A DNA stretch of 34,568 nucleotides from assembly GCA_001872605.1 (NCBI GenBank), contig MNXM01000225.1:1-34568 (forward strand), in the 5' to 3' direction. Origin of the DNA: Armatimonadetes bacterium CG2_30_59_28 (GTDB taxonomy: Bacteria > Armatimonadota > Abditibacteriia > CG2-30-59-28). Both the position numbers and the translations under genes were made by a program. Positions 1-11,300 of the stretch are shown here, piece after piece. The stretch's first letter is position 1; each line of letters opens with the position of its first letter. The notes beneath the pieces are model-generated. The model made no database searches. It worked only from the letters and a program-made list of their open reading frames with translations, and was not told the DNA's origin.

Positions 1-59
1 GTCCTTTTGTGGGGGAACTTCCAAAACGATGCACTAGGAAGCTACCGTCGCTTGAAAGG

Positions 60-225
60 GAATGGGTTGTAGGGCAGAGTCTCCGTCCCTGCCTGAGTAA
101 CAGCCTCGTCCAGCCCTTCATCCAACGCAACTCGTCGGTGAGCATGAATCCAACAAAACCCATCCACTGCATAGCCGAGAAAACCGGATTCGGCAGGGAC
201 GGAGACTCTGCCCTACAACCCGTTC
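60..225. repeat. Long inverted repeat, 34-nt arms (33/34 matched), 98-nt spacer
   Basis: The left arm at 60-93 (core gggttgtagggcagagtc) reads back as its reverse complement at 192-225, with one mismatch at 63/222. The inner 30 nt are identical. The arms enclose 98 nt with no convincing gene; the 141-aa ORF that crosses it (9-434) looks like chance reading of the repeat. Such long arms with a long spacer resemble a miniature mobile element or REP-like unit rather than a terminator, and no T-run follows either arm. The rest of 1-400 shows nothing recognisable. Confidence 0.85.
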
Positions 226-406
226 GAGCCTTTGCGCCGGTGGCAGAAAGATCAGCGTATGTCCCGCATTCCTTTATGATACAATTCCTGGGATTCAAGC
301 AAAAGCTTGCACGCGCACCCTCCAGGCTCAAGGAGTCCAACTCCCTGAGCATCCTGAAGGCGACCACAAGGGTTTCGACTACAACCACCCTGATTGTGCT
401 TGCATC

Positions 407-435
407 TTGCTTTCATCGTCGCGGCGTGGTTTAAT
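407..435 (+). promoter_or_regulatory. Candidate sigma70 promoter for tsaD
   Basis: TTGCTT (407-412), a 17-nt spacer and TTTAAT (430-435) lie about 40 nt upstream of the tsaD ATG. The -35 differs from TTGACA at two positions. The call rests on spacing and position only. Confidence 0.4.
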
Positions 436-474
436 CAGAGCCTACTTTGCGGAACGGCAGATTGGGCGCTTGTG

Positions 475-1524
475 ATGTTAATCCTGGGAATTGAAACGAG
501 TTGCGATGAGACTTCCGTTGCCGTCGTTCAGGACGGCAGGCGGGTGTTGTCCAATGTCATCTGCTCCCAGATCGACATTCACGCCAAGTTCGGGGGAATT
601 GTCCCTGAAGTAGCATCGAGGAAGCACCTCGAGTTGATCGGTCCTGCTGTTGAGGAGGCGATGCGGGAATCGGGAATTCAGTGGCAGTCGGTGGACGGGA
701 TTGCCGTCACTCATGGGCCTGGGCTGGTGGGGTCTCTCCTCATCGGCGTCGCCACTGCCAAGGCGCTCGCCTATGTCCACAAGCTCCCCCTCATCGCCAT
801 CAATCACCTGGAGGGACACATCTACGCCAACTTCCTTGCACACGAGGACATTCAGTTTCCGGTTCTCAACCTCATCGTTTCAGGTGGACACTCCGATCTG
901 GTGCTGATGCGTGGACATCCTCAGCGGATGATGGACATACCGGCGGATAGACCCCATCGGCACATCCGGGTGGGGAGGGCGCGTGACGACGCCGCGGGAG
1001 AAGCCTTCGATAAGGTGGCGCGGGCCTTGGGCCTTGGATTCCCCGGAGGCCCGGCAATTGACCGACTGGCCCGGGAGGGCAATGCCTACGCAGCAGATTT
1101 CCCCACGGCAGACCTCGGCGACAGTCTCGATTTCAGCTTCTCCGGACTAAAGACTGCGGTCTTCCGACGAGCGGAAGGCATTGACTCTCCCGAAAAGCCG
1201 TTATCCACAGCAGACTTGGCTGCCAGTTTCCAGCGTGCTGTGGTGCACGCCCTTGTGGAAAAGACGTTCTTTGCCGCTGAAAGATACCGGGTAACGACCG
1301 TGGGAATGGTTGGGGGTGTGTCCGCGAACCTTTCTCTGCGCAAAGCGATGGAGCGGCGCGCGCAGGAGACAGGGGTTCGACTGCTCATTCCCCCTGTGGA
1401 ACTGTGCACGGACAATGCCGCGATGATCGCCTGCGCGGGTCACCATCACTTGGCGGCGGGAGAAGAATCCGGGCTGGAATTCGATACACACGCCCGTTGG
1501 CCACTGGGAGAAACGATCGCATAG
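475..1524 (+). CDS. tsaD: TsaD, tRNA N6-threonylcarbamoyladenosine transferase subunit
   Basis: TsaD transfers the threonylcarbamoyl group from threonylcarbamoyl-AMP to A37 of ANN-decoding tRNAs, together with TsaB and TsaE in the cytoplasm. The product is 349 aa, normal for the family. It opens with the hallmark MLILGIETSCDET and has the metal-binding HLEGH at H111/H115, the same positions as in E. coli TsaD. It also has GGHSDL, RDDAAGEAFDKV, FSFSGLKTAV and a C-terminal CTDNAAM metal motif. The region before RDDAAGEAFDK carries about 10-15 residues more than usual. The ORF track extends upstream through a TTG at 394, but homology starts exactly at ATG 475; a GTG sits one codon before. No strong Shine-Dalgarno sequence is visible, consistent with a short leader. 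The next gene converges on it, so tsaD appears monocistronic. Confidence 0.97.
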   Translation: MLILGIETSCDETSVAVVQDGRRVLSNVICSQIDIHAKFGGIVPEVASRKHLELIGPAVEEAMRESGIQWQSVDGIAVTHGPGLVGSLLIGVATAKALAYVHKLPLIAINHLEGHIYANFLAHEDIQFPVLNLIVSGGHSDLVLMRGHPQRMMDIPADRPHRHIRVGRARDDAAGEAFDKVARALGLGFPGGPAIDRLAREGNAYAADFPTADLGDSLDFSFSGLKTAVFRRAEGIDSPEKPLSTADLAASFQRAVVHALVEKTFFAAERYRVTTVGMVGGVSANLSLRKAMERRAQETGVRLLIPPVELCTDNAAMIACAGHHHLAAGEESGLEFDTHARWPLGETIA

Positions 1525-1622
1525 AACTCGTCCAAGAACTAACCCGCGTTTCCCACAGTGCACCCGCCGAAATTCAACAGCGGAACAAAGTTGCGGGTGC
1601 GAAGTTGTCCTTGGACGAGTTC
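1524..1622. repeat. Nested inverted repeats between convergent genes
   Basis: Just after the tsaD stop, gaactcgtccaag (1524-1536) is matched perfectly by its reverse complement at 1610-1622. Inside it, gcacccgc (1560-1567) pairs with gcgggtgc (1593-1600). The structure fills the gap between convergent genes, so a bidirectional transcription end or mRNA-stabilising fold is plausible. There is no U-run on either side, so it is not a canonical intrinsic terminator. Confidence 0.55.
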
Positions 1623-1641
1623 ATAGCGTTGGAGAAGCTCG

Positions 1642-2874
1642 TCAAGGCACCTGCAGCGCAATCACCCGGCCGTTCCCCGTCACGAGACAGACCAACCCGT
1701 CCGACACAATCCCAATGCCGCGTATGGGACCACCTGCGTCATACTGCCACAGTCGTTCGCCTGTGTCCCGATCAATACCACATACGAGGCCGTTGTCAGC
1801 GCCACAAAGCACCGTATTTGCGTACAGCACGGGATCGCAGTGAATTTCATCTCCCAGGCTATGCCGCCACCGCTCGTACCCGGTTGTGCATCCCAACGCC
1901 CGCAGGATACCATCATTAGAACCGATATAGACGGCGTCTGAGTCCGCAACGGAGCCGCAACGCACAATGCCACCGGTCTGCACTTCCCATACGCGTCGGC
2001 CGGTAGTCACGTTTAGAGCATAGACATTTTGGTCATCCGAGCCAACAAAAACGGTTCTGCCATGCACGGTACATGGAGAGAGAACCGCCCCATGAGTCTG
2101 GAAAAACCATCGTCGCGCTCCTGTGGCAGACTCCAGCGCATAGACCCGGCTGTCACTCGCGCCAAAAATGAGCAATGGCTGCTGGCCGACGGGCTCCACC
2201 GAGGCGATGCACAGCGAGGGCGCGACAGCCCCCCCCGCCTTGAGCTTCCACATCAGCTTGCCCGTAATCGATTCGGTAGCATAAACGTAGCCATCGTCAG
2301 TGCCAACGTAGACATGACCGAGGGCTTCCTTGCGAACCGTGGCCGCGTCCGGAGTCAATTCGTTGCCCGGCGCTGTAGAATAGTCTACAACCTTCAGAGG
2401 GGTTGCGGTTGTCGACGCTTCACCGGCTGAAGAAGAAACGACGGTCGCCCCGACCTTCATGACCCACCGGAGTTTCCCTGTAGCTCCATCAACAGCATAG
2501 ACGACCCCATCTTCGGAACCCACGAACACGCGCCCATGGACCAATCCCGCCGTTGACGTGAGAGGGAAGTCGGACGAGAACAGCCACTCGAGTCGTCCCG
2601 TCAGATTGTCCAGTTTGCGAAGATCGCCGTCCGCCCCGGATACGTAAATACAGGTGTCTGCGAAGGCCGGTGCGACGGATATTTCGGACCCGATATCGAC
2701 CGCCCACAAAGGGGTCGCCACGTCGCGAGGGCTGTTGAGCGCCATTCCCCAGAGCCATGCCCCCGCCAGAAGGAGGACAACAAGGATGGCCGTTCGCTGT
2801 CGAATGGCGCGCGCGCGCGACTTCTCCCTGCGCAAAGCTGACCGTGTTCTGTATGTTCTGCGGTCGGTTCTCAT
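1642..2874 (-). CDS. Membrane-anchored PQQ-type beta-propeller protein
   Basis: A 410-aa protein with a strongly basic N-terminus (about 25 residues) followed by one hydrophobic segment at roughly residues 28-46, which predicts an N-in signal anchor with the rest outside the cytoplasm. The remainder is a run of PQQ-like beta-propeller blades with the recurring signature VYA-(n)-TG-(n)-W, for example VYALNVTTGRRVWE, VYATESITGKLMW and VYAVDGATGKLRW. This fold is shared by BamB and by quinoprotein dehydrogenases, but no quinone-binding or BamB-specific signature is obvious, so the role is unknown; a scaffold or outer-surface binding role is the simplest reading. GAGGA lies 6 nt before the ATG. 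It converges with tsaD and diverges from the gyrB promoter. Confidence 0.85.
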   Translation of the reverse strand: MRTDRRTYRTRSALRREKSRARAIRQRTAILVVLLLAGAWLWGMALNSPRDVATPLWAVDIGSEISVAPAFADTCIYVSGADGDLRKLDNLTGRLEWLFSSDFPLTSTAGLVHGRVFVGSEDGVVYAVDGATGKLRWVMKVGATVVSSSAGEASTTATPLKVVDYSTAPGNELTPDAATVRKEALGHVYVGTDDGYVYATESITGKLMWKLKAGGAVAPSLCIASVEPVGQQPLLIFGASDSRVYALESATGARRWFFQTHGAVLSPCTVHGRTVFVGSDDQNVYALNVTTGRRVWEVQTGGIVRCGSVADSDAVYIGSNDGILRALGCTTGYERWRHSLGDEIHCDPVLYANTVLCGADNGLVCGIDRDTGERLWQYDAGGPIRGIGIVSDGLVCLVTGNGRVIALQVP

Positions 2875-3006
2875 GCGGTGTCCTCAGTGCCCCTTGGATA
2901 CCCCCGCCGGTCGCTCAAACCACGATGGCTCCATACTCCCAACAAACTCCTGAAATCATAGGCTCTCGGAGGCTTCGTCGCCCCATTGTCTGACCGAACA
3001 CTCAAT

Positions 3007-3035
3007 TTGACTGGGGGGGTATTGACTGGTATAAT
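3007..3035 (+). promoter_or_regulatory. Near-consensus sigma70 promoter, gyrB leader
   Basis: TTGACT (3007-3012), exactly 17 nt, then a perfect TATAAT (3030-3035). It is the strongest promoter in the window by eye. An inverted pair ggggta (3016-3021) / tacccc (3036-3041) brackets the -10 and could be an operator. The first gene downstream is gyrB, more than 550 nt away. Confidence 0.75.
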
Positions 3036-3041
3036 TACCCC

Positions 3042-5595
<2,554 letters not shown>

Positions 5596-5675
5596 GGGAA
5601 GCTTGCAGGCCGTTGCCTGCCCTTCTCGATATCCCTCGACCCGTATCCAATCTGCGATCAATGGAGGCGACACAG

Positions 5676-8108
5676 TTGTCTAACGGTAAGGACGTCGTTC
5701 CTATTACCCTTGAAGATGAAATGAAGGAATCGTACACCCGGTACGCGATGAGCGTCATCGTTGGCCGCGCGTTGCCGGACGTGCGCGACGGGCTGAAGCC
5801 CGCCCACCGACGTATTCTGTATGCGATGCAGGAGCTTGGTCTTACGCCGGACCGACCGCACAAAAAGTGCGCGACCACTGTTGGCGCAGTCCTCGGCAAG
5901 TATCATCCCCACGGCGACATGGCCGCGTACGACACCCTCGTCCGCATGGCGCAGGACTTCTCTCTGCGCTACCTCTTGGTAGACGGTCACGGGAACTTTG
6001 GCTCCGTGGATGGGGACCCCCCCGCCGCCTACCGGTACACGGAGGCCCGGCTATCTCCGCTCGCCATTCAGCTTCTGCAGGACATTGAACAGGAGACCGT
6101 GGATTTCACGCCCAACTTCGACGAAAGCACGGAAGAACCCGTCGTTCTCCCGTCGATCTTTCCCAATCTGCTCGCCAACGGCTCTGCCGGAATCGCGGTT
6201 GGAATGGCAACAAACATTCCGCCGCACAACCTGACTGAACTGTGCGACGCTGTTTCAGCAATCATCGATAATCCAGATATCTCACTGGAAAAGCTGATGA
6301 AGATCATTCCGGGACCCGACTTCCCCACGGGAGGCCTGATACTCGGGACACGGGGCATCAAGCAAGCATATTCGACCGGACGCGGTCAAGTAACGATGCA
6401 GGCGCGCGCGGTCATCGAACCGATGGATAGCGGCAAAAACGCCATACTGGTTACGGAAATCCCCTATCAGGTGAACAAGGCAACCCTCATCGAGCAGATC
6501 GCGAAACTCGTTCGCGAGAAGCGGCTGGAGGGTATCAGTGAGTTGCGGGACGAATCGGATCGCTCCGGCATGCGCATCGTCATCGAACTCAAGCGGGACG
6601 CCAATCCCAACGTCGTATTGAACTTCCTCTATAAGCACACCCAGATGCGCCAGAACTTCGGTGTCATCATGCTGGCCCTGGTCGACCGGGAGCCTAAGGT
6701 ACTGACGCTCAAGGAGATGCTGCAGTATTTCATCGAGCACCGGCGCGAGGTGATTACGCGCAGAACCCGGTTCCAACTCGGCAAGGCGAAGCAACGGGCC
6801 CACATTCTGGAAGGTTTCCGGATTATCCTGCGAAACCTCGACGAAACGATTGCCATCATCCGCAACGCTGACAATCGGGAGGAAGCTCGGAAGAAACTGA
6901 TGGAACGGTTCGAGTTGAGCAACGACCAGGCTCAAGCCATCCTGAACATGCAATTGGGGCAGCTCACTCAACTCGACCAAAAGAAGATCAAGGATGAATA
7001 CGAAGAGTTGCTCAAGACGATCGAGTATCTCGAAGGCATTCTCGCCGATCCAAGAAAGGTGCTGCACCTCATTCAGGAAGACATGAAGAACGTCAAAAAG
7101 GAGTTCGGTGACGAACGACGATCAGTAATCCATGCGACCGAGGCCGAAGATATTTCCATTGAAGACCTCATCGCCGAAGAAGACATGATCGTCACTATCA
7201 CGCGAGATGGGTACATCAAACGCCTGCCCATCGACACGTACCGTACTCAGGCGCGTGGCGGGAAAGGTGTCATCGGCCTTACGAAGAAGGAACAGGACGC
7301 GGTGGAACACCTGTTCGTTGCGACGACTCACCACCTCATCCTGGTCTTTACCAACAGAGGGCGTGTCTACCAATTGAAGGCGTACGAAGTTCCCGCAGCC
7401 AGCCGTCAGGCCCGCGGAACGCCGATTATCAATCTGGTACAGATCGAGCCGGGAGAATGCGTCACCGCTACCGTCCCCGTATCCAACTTTGGCGAGGGGG
7501 GTTGCCTCTTCTTCTGCACCAGGAATGGCGTCGTGAAGAAGACAGCTCTGGAGGAATTCAACACTCGACTCTCCAAGGGAATCATCGCCATCAACCTGCA
7601 AGGAAAGGATGAACTTAAGTGGGTTCGTTGGACGGACGGCAAACGAGAAATCATCCTCGGAACTCACCAGGGGCTGGCGGTGCGCTTTAACGAGGAAGAA
7701 GTAAGGTCCATGGGCCGTCAAGCCGCGGGAGTGAGAGGGATCCGCTTTAAGAAGACAGGCGATTATGTCGTCTCCATGAACGCAGGACGCACGGACGCCG
7801 ACCTGCTGGTAGTCAGTGAAAAGGGCTACGGCAAAAGAACCCCCATTGATGCCTACCGGAAGACGGCGCGAGGGACGCAAGGCGTGATTACACTCAACAT
7901 CACGGAAACCAACGGCCCCGTTGTGTGCATGCACGTTGTCGACGCCGATGACGAACTGCTGATCATTACCGCCAAGGGCGTCGTGATCCGCCAGCCCGTC
8001 GAGACCATTCGACAGACCGGCCGCAGCGCCCAAGGCGTGCGCCTTATTCGCCTGGGCGAGGGAGACTTGGTGCGCGCCGTTGCCCGCGTCATCAAGGGAG
8101 ACGAGTGA
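5676..8108 (+). CDS. gyrA: DNA gyrase subunit A
   Basis: GyrA carries the DNA breakage-reunion activity and the C-terminal DNA-wrapping beta-pinwheel. Visible are [20 protein letters not shown], the winged-helix segment with KYHPHGD, and the catalytic tyrosine in [11 protein letters not shown] long coiled-coil region follows, then pinwheel repeats from about residue 500. The GyrA box appears as QARGGKG instead of QRRGGKG. The start is ambiguous: ATG 5661 has no ribosome site, whereas TTG 5676 has GGAGG 8 nt upstream (5663-5667, inside the ATG-proximal codons). TTG 5676 gives an N-terminus like other GyrA proteins and puts the catalytic Tyr at residue 121 (122 in E. coli), so TTG is chosen; the product is 810 aa. 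The ORF-track TTG at 5613 is less likely. The wrapping domain and the neighbouring gyrB favour GyrA over ParC. Confidence 0.96.
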   Translation: MSNGKDVVPITLEDEMKESYTRYAMSVIVGRALPDVRDGLKPAHRRILYAMQELGLTPDRPHKKCATTVGAVLGKYHPHGDMAAYDTLVRMAQDFSLRYLLVDGHGNFGSVDGDPPAAYRYTEARLSPLAIQLLQDIEQETVDFTPNFDESTEEPVVLPSIFPNLLANGSAGIAVGMATNIPPHNLTELCDAVSAIIDNPDISLEKLMKIIPGPDFPTGGLILGTRGIKQAYSTGRGQVTMQARAVIEPMDSGKNAILVTEIPYQVNKATLIEQIAKLVREKRLEGISELRDESDRSGMRIVIELKRDANPNVVLNFLYKHTQMRQNFGVIMLALVDREPKVLTLKEMLQYFIEHRREVITRRTRFQLGKAKQRAHILEGFRIILRNLDETIAIIRNADNREEARKKLMERFELSNDQAQAILNMQLGQLTQLDQKKIKDEYEELLKTIEYLEGILADPRKVLHLIQEDMKNVKKEFGDERRSVIHATEAEDISIEDLIAEEDMIVTITRDGYIKRLPIDTYRTQARGGKGVIGLTKKEQDAVEHLFVATTHHLILVFTNRGRVYQLKAYEVPAASRQARGTPIINLVQIEPGECVTATVPVSNFGEGGCLFFCTRNGVVKKTALEEFNTRLSKGIIAINLQGKDELKWVRWTDGKREIILGTHQGLAVRFNEEEVRSMGRQAAGVRGIRFKKTGDYVVSMNAGRTDADLLVVSEKGYGKRTPIDAYRKTARGTQGVITLNITETNGPVVCMHVVDADDELLIITAKGVVIRQPVETIRQTGRSAQGVRLIRLGEGDLVRAVARVIKGDE

Positions 8109-8131
8109 CTGTTCGGCTACCACCGATTAAC

Positions 8132-8154
8132 CGCGGGAAGGATGCCGTTCCGCG
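8132..8154. other. Short hairpin after gyrA
   Basis: cgcgggaa (8132-8139) pairs with ttccgcg (8148-8154) with one bulged G. It lies 24 nt after the gyrA stop. No T-run follows, so a transcript-end or processing role is only a guess. Confidence 0.3.
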
Positions 8155-8272
8155 TATGACGCCGCACTCAGGGTGTTGTTGCAGCGCCCTTTGCGGCGAA
8201 AGCCAACGGCGGCACATCCCTGGGTGAGAGACGCACCGCCTGACCTTTGCAGTTACGGAGACGCGAAAGACG

Positions 8273-8704
8273 ATGACCCTGCCAACCCACGCATCCTTCG
8301 AAGTAGCGGATCACACCGCCGATGTTGCCCTGCGGGCGTGCGGCGACTCCCTGGCGCACTTGTTCATCAGCGCGGCACGCGGAATGTTTACGCTGATTGC
8401 GGAGGGCGAGACGCCGGGAGATGGATATCCGGGAGAAGTGACCGTTGAGTCAGCGGACTGGGAGTCGCTTCTGGTTTCGTGGCTACGTGAATTGCTGTTC
8501 CGTTTTGAGTTGCATTCCCAACTCCCTGTGGACTTTGCCATCCGAGACATCTCGCCTCAGCGCCTGTTGGCTGAAGTGCAATGGGTGAACTTTGACCCGC
8601 AACACCATGAGCTGTTGCGGCACATCAAAGCTGTTACCTACCATGGACTCGAGGTTAAACAGACAGACGAGGGGTGGGAAGCGACCCTCGTGTTCGATAC
8701 ATGA
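8273..8704 (+). CDS. Archease
   Basis: Archease is a small acidic metal-binding protein that promotes guanylylation and turnover of the RNA ligase RtcB. The 143-aa length is typical. Family signatures are the N-terminal DHTADVALRACG, the AARGMF segment, the WLRELLF helix and the C-terminal IKAVTYHGLEV followed by W-x-A-x-L-V-F-D-T; the penultimate Asp is the family's conserved C-terminal metal-site residue. No rtcB lies in the window. A weak purine-rich stretch (gacgcgaaagacg) precedes the ATG. It sits in the same orientation between gyrA and the DciA-like gene, but the 164-nt gap after gyrA leaves cotranscription open. Confidence 0.93.
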   Translation: MTLPTHASFEVADHTADVALRACGDSLAHLFISAARGMFTLIAEGETPGDGYPGEVTVESADWESLLVSWLRELLFRFELHSQLPVDFAIRDISPQRLLAEVQWVNFDPQHHELLRHIKAVTYHGLEVKQTDEGWEATLVFDT

Positions 8705-8743
8705 TGGTTGAAAACCTGAATCACGTATGAGATAGTAGTCGTC

Positions 8744-9325
8744 GTGGAAACGCTGTCTCCCTCACTCACAAGATTTATCGATGCCGCCGGGCTCCGCAAG
8801 CGTTTGATCCTGGGAATGGCTACGCATGTATGGGGCGATTGCGTTGGGAGACAGATTGCCCAACATGCATACGTAGAGCGTGTTAGGCAGGGAACGCTGT
8901 ACGTTGTCACTGACAGCCCGGTCTGGTCGCAGGAACTTTCCTACCTGAAACCGAAGATCATTGATGAGGTCAATTCCCGTCTCGACGAACCTGTCGTGAC
9001 CGAGATACGGTTCCGGACTCAGGCGAAGTCGCAAGCACGAGAGTCCACGCGGACGCCGCTGTACCCGTGGAACCGTCATATCGACAGTGTCAATCTCTCC
9101 GATTCCCATCACGAAACCGTCGCCTCCTGCACGGATCATCTCCGCAATAGAGAACTGCAGGCGACGCTTCGCTCCTGGGCGGAAAGAATGCTGAAACTCA
9201 GAGAATGGGATAAGCGTCATCCGGTTCGGTACTGCGTCGAATGCAACAAACACTTTCGATCTCACCGCAAGAGATGTCCGATGTGTAACAGGGATGTATC
9301 GCTCGAAAGGAAACCACTGGATTGA
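8744..9325 (+). CDS. DUF721/DciA-like protein with C-terminal zinc ribbon
   Basis: A 193-aa protein starting at GTG. Residues about 1-90 match the DUF721 family by pattern: a W-G-x2-VG-x2-IA-x-HA segment, then L-x-V-V-T-D-S-P-V-W-x2-ELSYLKP and EIRFR. DciA, the founding functional member, recruits the replicative helicase DnaB in bacteria without DnaC or DnaI. A low-complexity linker follows, and the C-terminus (about 165-187) holds two CxxC pairs, CVEC and CPMC, spaced like a zinc ribbon. Its place just after gyrBA parallels the recF-dciA-gyrB neighbourhood of actinobacteria. The helicase-loader role is inferred from family and context. It ends 12 nt before serS, so they are probably cotranscribed. 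Confidence 0.8.
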   Translation: METLSPSLTRFIDAAGLRKRLILGMATHVWGDCVGRQIAQHAYVERVRQGTLYVVTDSPVWSQELSYLKPKIIDEVNSRLDEPVVTEIRFRTQAKSQARESTRTPLYPWNRHIDSVNLSDSHHETVASCTDHLRNRELQATLRSWAERMLKLREWDKRHPVRYCVECNKHFRSHRKRCPMCNRDVSLERKPLD

Positions 9326-9337
9326 GGGACATGACCC

Positions 9338-10612
9338 ATGCAGGACCTTAAGTACATACGTGAGAACACAAGCCTGGTAAAGATCGCCCTTCGGAACAAG
9401 GGATCCGATACCGCACCGGTTGACGAGTTGCTTGCCTGCGACGAAGACCGCCGTCGACTCCTTCACGAGGTCGAGCAGATGAAACATGCGCTCAACGAGA
9501 CCTCGCAGGAGATCAGCCGTCTGAAGAAGGCAGGACAGAATGCTGATGAAAACATCATTGCCATGCGGGACCTGTCGGGCCAAATCAAGTCGATGGACCA
9601 GAAAGTCCGTTTGAGCGAGGAGCGCATGAACGCGCTTCTTCTATCAATCCCCAATACTCACCACGCATCCGTGCCCGTTGGCGCCAGTGAAGCGGAGAAT
9701 ATTGAGGTGCGGCGTAAAGGAGAGCCCCCAACCTTCAGCTTTCAGCCGAAACCTCACTGGGAGGTTGGTGAGCGGCTCGGCATCATCGACTTCGACCGCG
9801 GGGTCAAGATCTCAGGGGCCCGGTTCTATGTGCTGAAGGGATTGGGGGCGAGACTGGAGAGAGCCATCATCAGCTTCATGATCGACTACCACGTCAATCA
9901 GCACGGTTACAGTGAAATCTACCCTCCCGTCCTGGTTCGCTCCGAATGCATGGTGGGCACGGGACAGTTGCCCAAGTTTGGCGAAGATGCCTTTCACTGC
10001 GAGCTGGACGACCTCTGGCTCGTGCCAACCGCAGAGGTTCCCGTGACAAACCTGTACCGCAACGAAATCCTCGACTTCGACATGCTTCCCATCTGCCACG
10101 TCGCCTTTTCGCCGTGCTTCAGGAGGGAGGCCGGAGCAGCCGGAAAGGACACACGCGGCATGGTTCGCGTGCATCAGTTTGATAAGGTGGAGATGGTGAA
10201 GTTTGTGGAACCGGAGAAGTCCTATGAGGAACTCGAGGCGCTCCTCGGCAATGCCGAAGCCATCCTTCAAGCCCTCGGACTCCATTACCGAATAGTGGAA
10301 ATATGCACTGGCGACCTCGGTTTTACAGCGGCGAAAAAGTATGATCCCGAAGTGTGGTTCCCCGGTCAGAATCGGTTTGTGGAGATATCATCGTGCAGCA
10401 ACTTCGAGGATTTCCAGTCGCGTCGAGCCAACATCCGCTATCGGCCAGGGCCCGGCGCCAAGCCGCGTTTTGTGCATACATTGAACGGGTCGGGACTTGC
10501 GGTGGGCCGAACGTTCGCAGCCATACTTGAGAATTATCAGAACGAAGACGGGACAGTTAACCTACCGCCGATTCTTCGTCCGTACATGGGTGGGGTCGAG
10601 AAGATTGAGTGA
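9338..10612 (+). CDS. serS: Seryl-tRNA synthetase
   Basis: This class II synthetase charges tRNA-Ser with serine in the cytoplasm. The product is 424 aa, the standard length. It has an N-terminal two-helix coiled-coil arm (about residues 25-110) that binds the long variable arm of tRNA-Ser. The class II core follows, with motif 2 ([18 protein letters not shown]), the serine-site segment [15 protein letters not shown] and motif 3 ([19 protein letters not shown]). GAGGG lies upstream of ATG 9338. It follows the DciA-like gene by 12 nt. Nothing in the catalytic motifs looks aberrant. Confidence 0.98.
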   Translation: MQDLKYIRENTSLVKIALRNKGSDTAPVDELLACDEDRRRLLHEVEQMKHALNETSQEISRLKKAGQNADENIIAMRDLSGQIKSMDQKVRLSEERMNALLLSIPNTHHASVPVGASEAENIEVRRKGEPPTFSFQPKPHWEVGERLGIIDFDRGVKISGARFYVLKGLGARLERAIISFMIDYHVNQHGYSEIYPPVLVRSECMVGTGQLPKFGEDAFHCELDDLWLVPTAEVPVTNLYRNEILDFDMLPICHVAFSPCFRREAGAAGKDTRGMVRVHQFDKVEMVKFVEPEKSYEELEALLGNAEAILQALGLHYRIVEICTGDLGFTAAKKYDPEVWFPGQNRFVEISSCSNFEDFQSRRANIRYRPGPGAKPRFVHTLNGSGLAVGRTFAAILENYQNEDGTVNLPPILRPYMGGVEKIE

Positions 10613-10634
10613 CCGACAGACATCCCCGTGTCGG

Positions 10635-10683
10635 AATTGCAGTCAGTCGGCTACCCGTCGCGCGCGGCTTCGCGACTGCAATT
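10635..10683. other. Stem-loop between serS and the J-domain gene
   Basis: aattgcagtc (10635-10644) pairs perfectly with gactgcaatt (10674-10683), and outer cccc/gggg blocks can extend the pairing. The loop is 29 nt. It ends 21 nt before the ribosome site of the next gene, so it may end serS transcripts or protect mRNA; no T-run is present. Confidence 0.4.
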
Positions 10684-10717
10684 GGGGAACGCAACCTTCA
10701 AGTGGAGGATGATGAGC

Positions 10718-11275
10718 ATGGCAACCAATAACTACTACGAGATCCTTCAGATTTCGCCGACGGCGAACCACCTCCTTATTAACAAGGTGTACAGAGTCCT
10801 GGCTGCAATGTACCACACCGACAACCAGCAAACGGGTGACGCCGAGCGGTTCCGCGAAGTTTGCACGGCATACGAAACGCTCTCCGATCCGAAGAGACGG
10901 AAGGAGTACGATCTGGAGGTTCTTGGCTCGGCGAAGCCAGCCGAGGCGCACCCACGGGATGCGCTGTCGGATGATGACCTCCCAAAACCGGAAAGCCAGC
11001 AGGACATTCGAGACCTCGTTGTGCGTGTGCTCTACGAGAACCGAATCTCCGATCCTCACAAGCCTGAGCTACAACTCCAGGTGCTCGCGGCTGTCATCGG
11101 CGTCGACCCGGACGACTTGGAATTTGCCCGCTGGTACCTCCTTGAGAAAGGCTACATTCGTATGAGCAGCTCCGCCGACTTCCAGATTACCGTGGCCGGG
11201 GTGGACTACGTGGAATCGAGTCTACGCGCCCGAAGAGATGCCACTGACCCCGGCCGCGCGGCGCTCCCGGCCTGA
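10718..11275 (+). CDS. Degenerate J-domain protein with C-terminal winged-helix-like region
   Basis: GGAGG at 10704-10708 places the start at ATG 10718 (9-nt spacing), giving 185 aa; the track's GTG 10628 runs through the upstream stem-loop and is unlikely. Residues 1-65 form a J-domain: NYYEILQISPTAN, then the helix II-III loop, then FREVCTAYETLSDPKRRKEYD. The universal HPD motif, needed to stimulate DnaK ATPase, reads HTD (MYHTDNQQ). After an acidic linker, residues about 95-170 contain regular helices ending in LEKGYIRMSSSADFQITVAGVDYVES, resembling a winged-helix fold. It is likely a J-like protein that binds a partner or nucleic acid rather than a normal Hsp70 cochaperone. It lies between serS and a PPIase gene. 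Confidence 0.8.
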   Translation: MATNNYYEILQISPTANHLLINKVYRVLAAMYHTDNQQTGDAERFREVCTAYETLSDPKRRKEYDLEVLGSAKPAEAHPRDALSDDDLPKPESQQDIRDLVVRVLYENRISDPHKPELQLQVLAAVIGVDPDDLEFARWYLLEKGYIRMSSSADFQITVAGVDYVESSLRARRDATDPGRAALPA

Positions 11276-11300
11276 TGGATTGATCCGGAGAAGGAGACCC

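Noticed and set aside
9-434. 141-aa ORF at the left edge
   Set aside because: It crosses both arms of the inverted repeat, has no ribosome site or recognisable domain, and overlaps the tsaD promoter.
5596-5660. Separate small gene between gyrB and gyrA
   Set aside because: The track start at TTG 5613 is only an upstream extension of gyrA without a ribosome site.
7122-8123. 333-aa minus-strand ORF opposite gyrA
   Set aside because: It is a long shadow of the GyrA C-terminal coding frame with no domain of its own.
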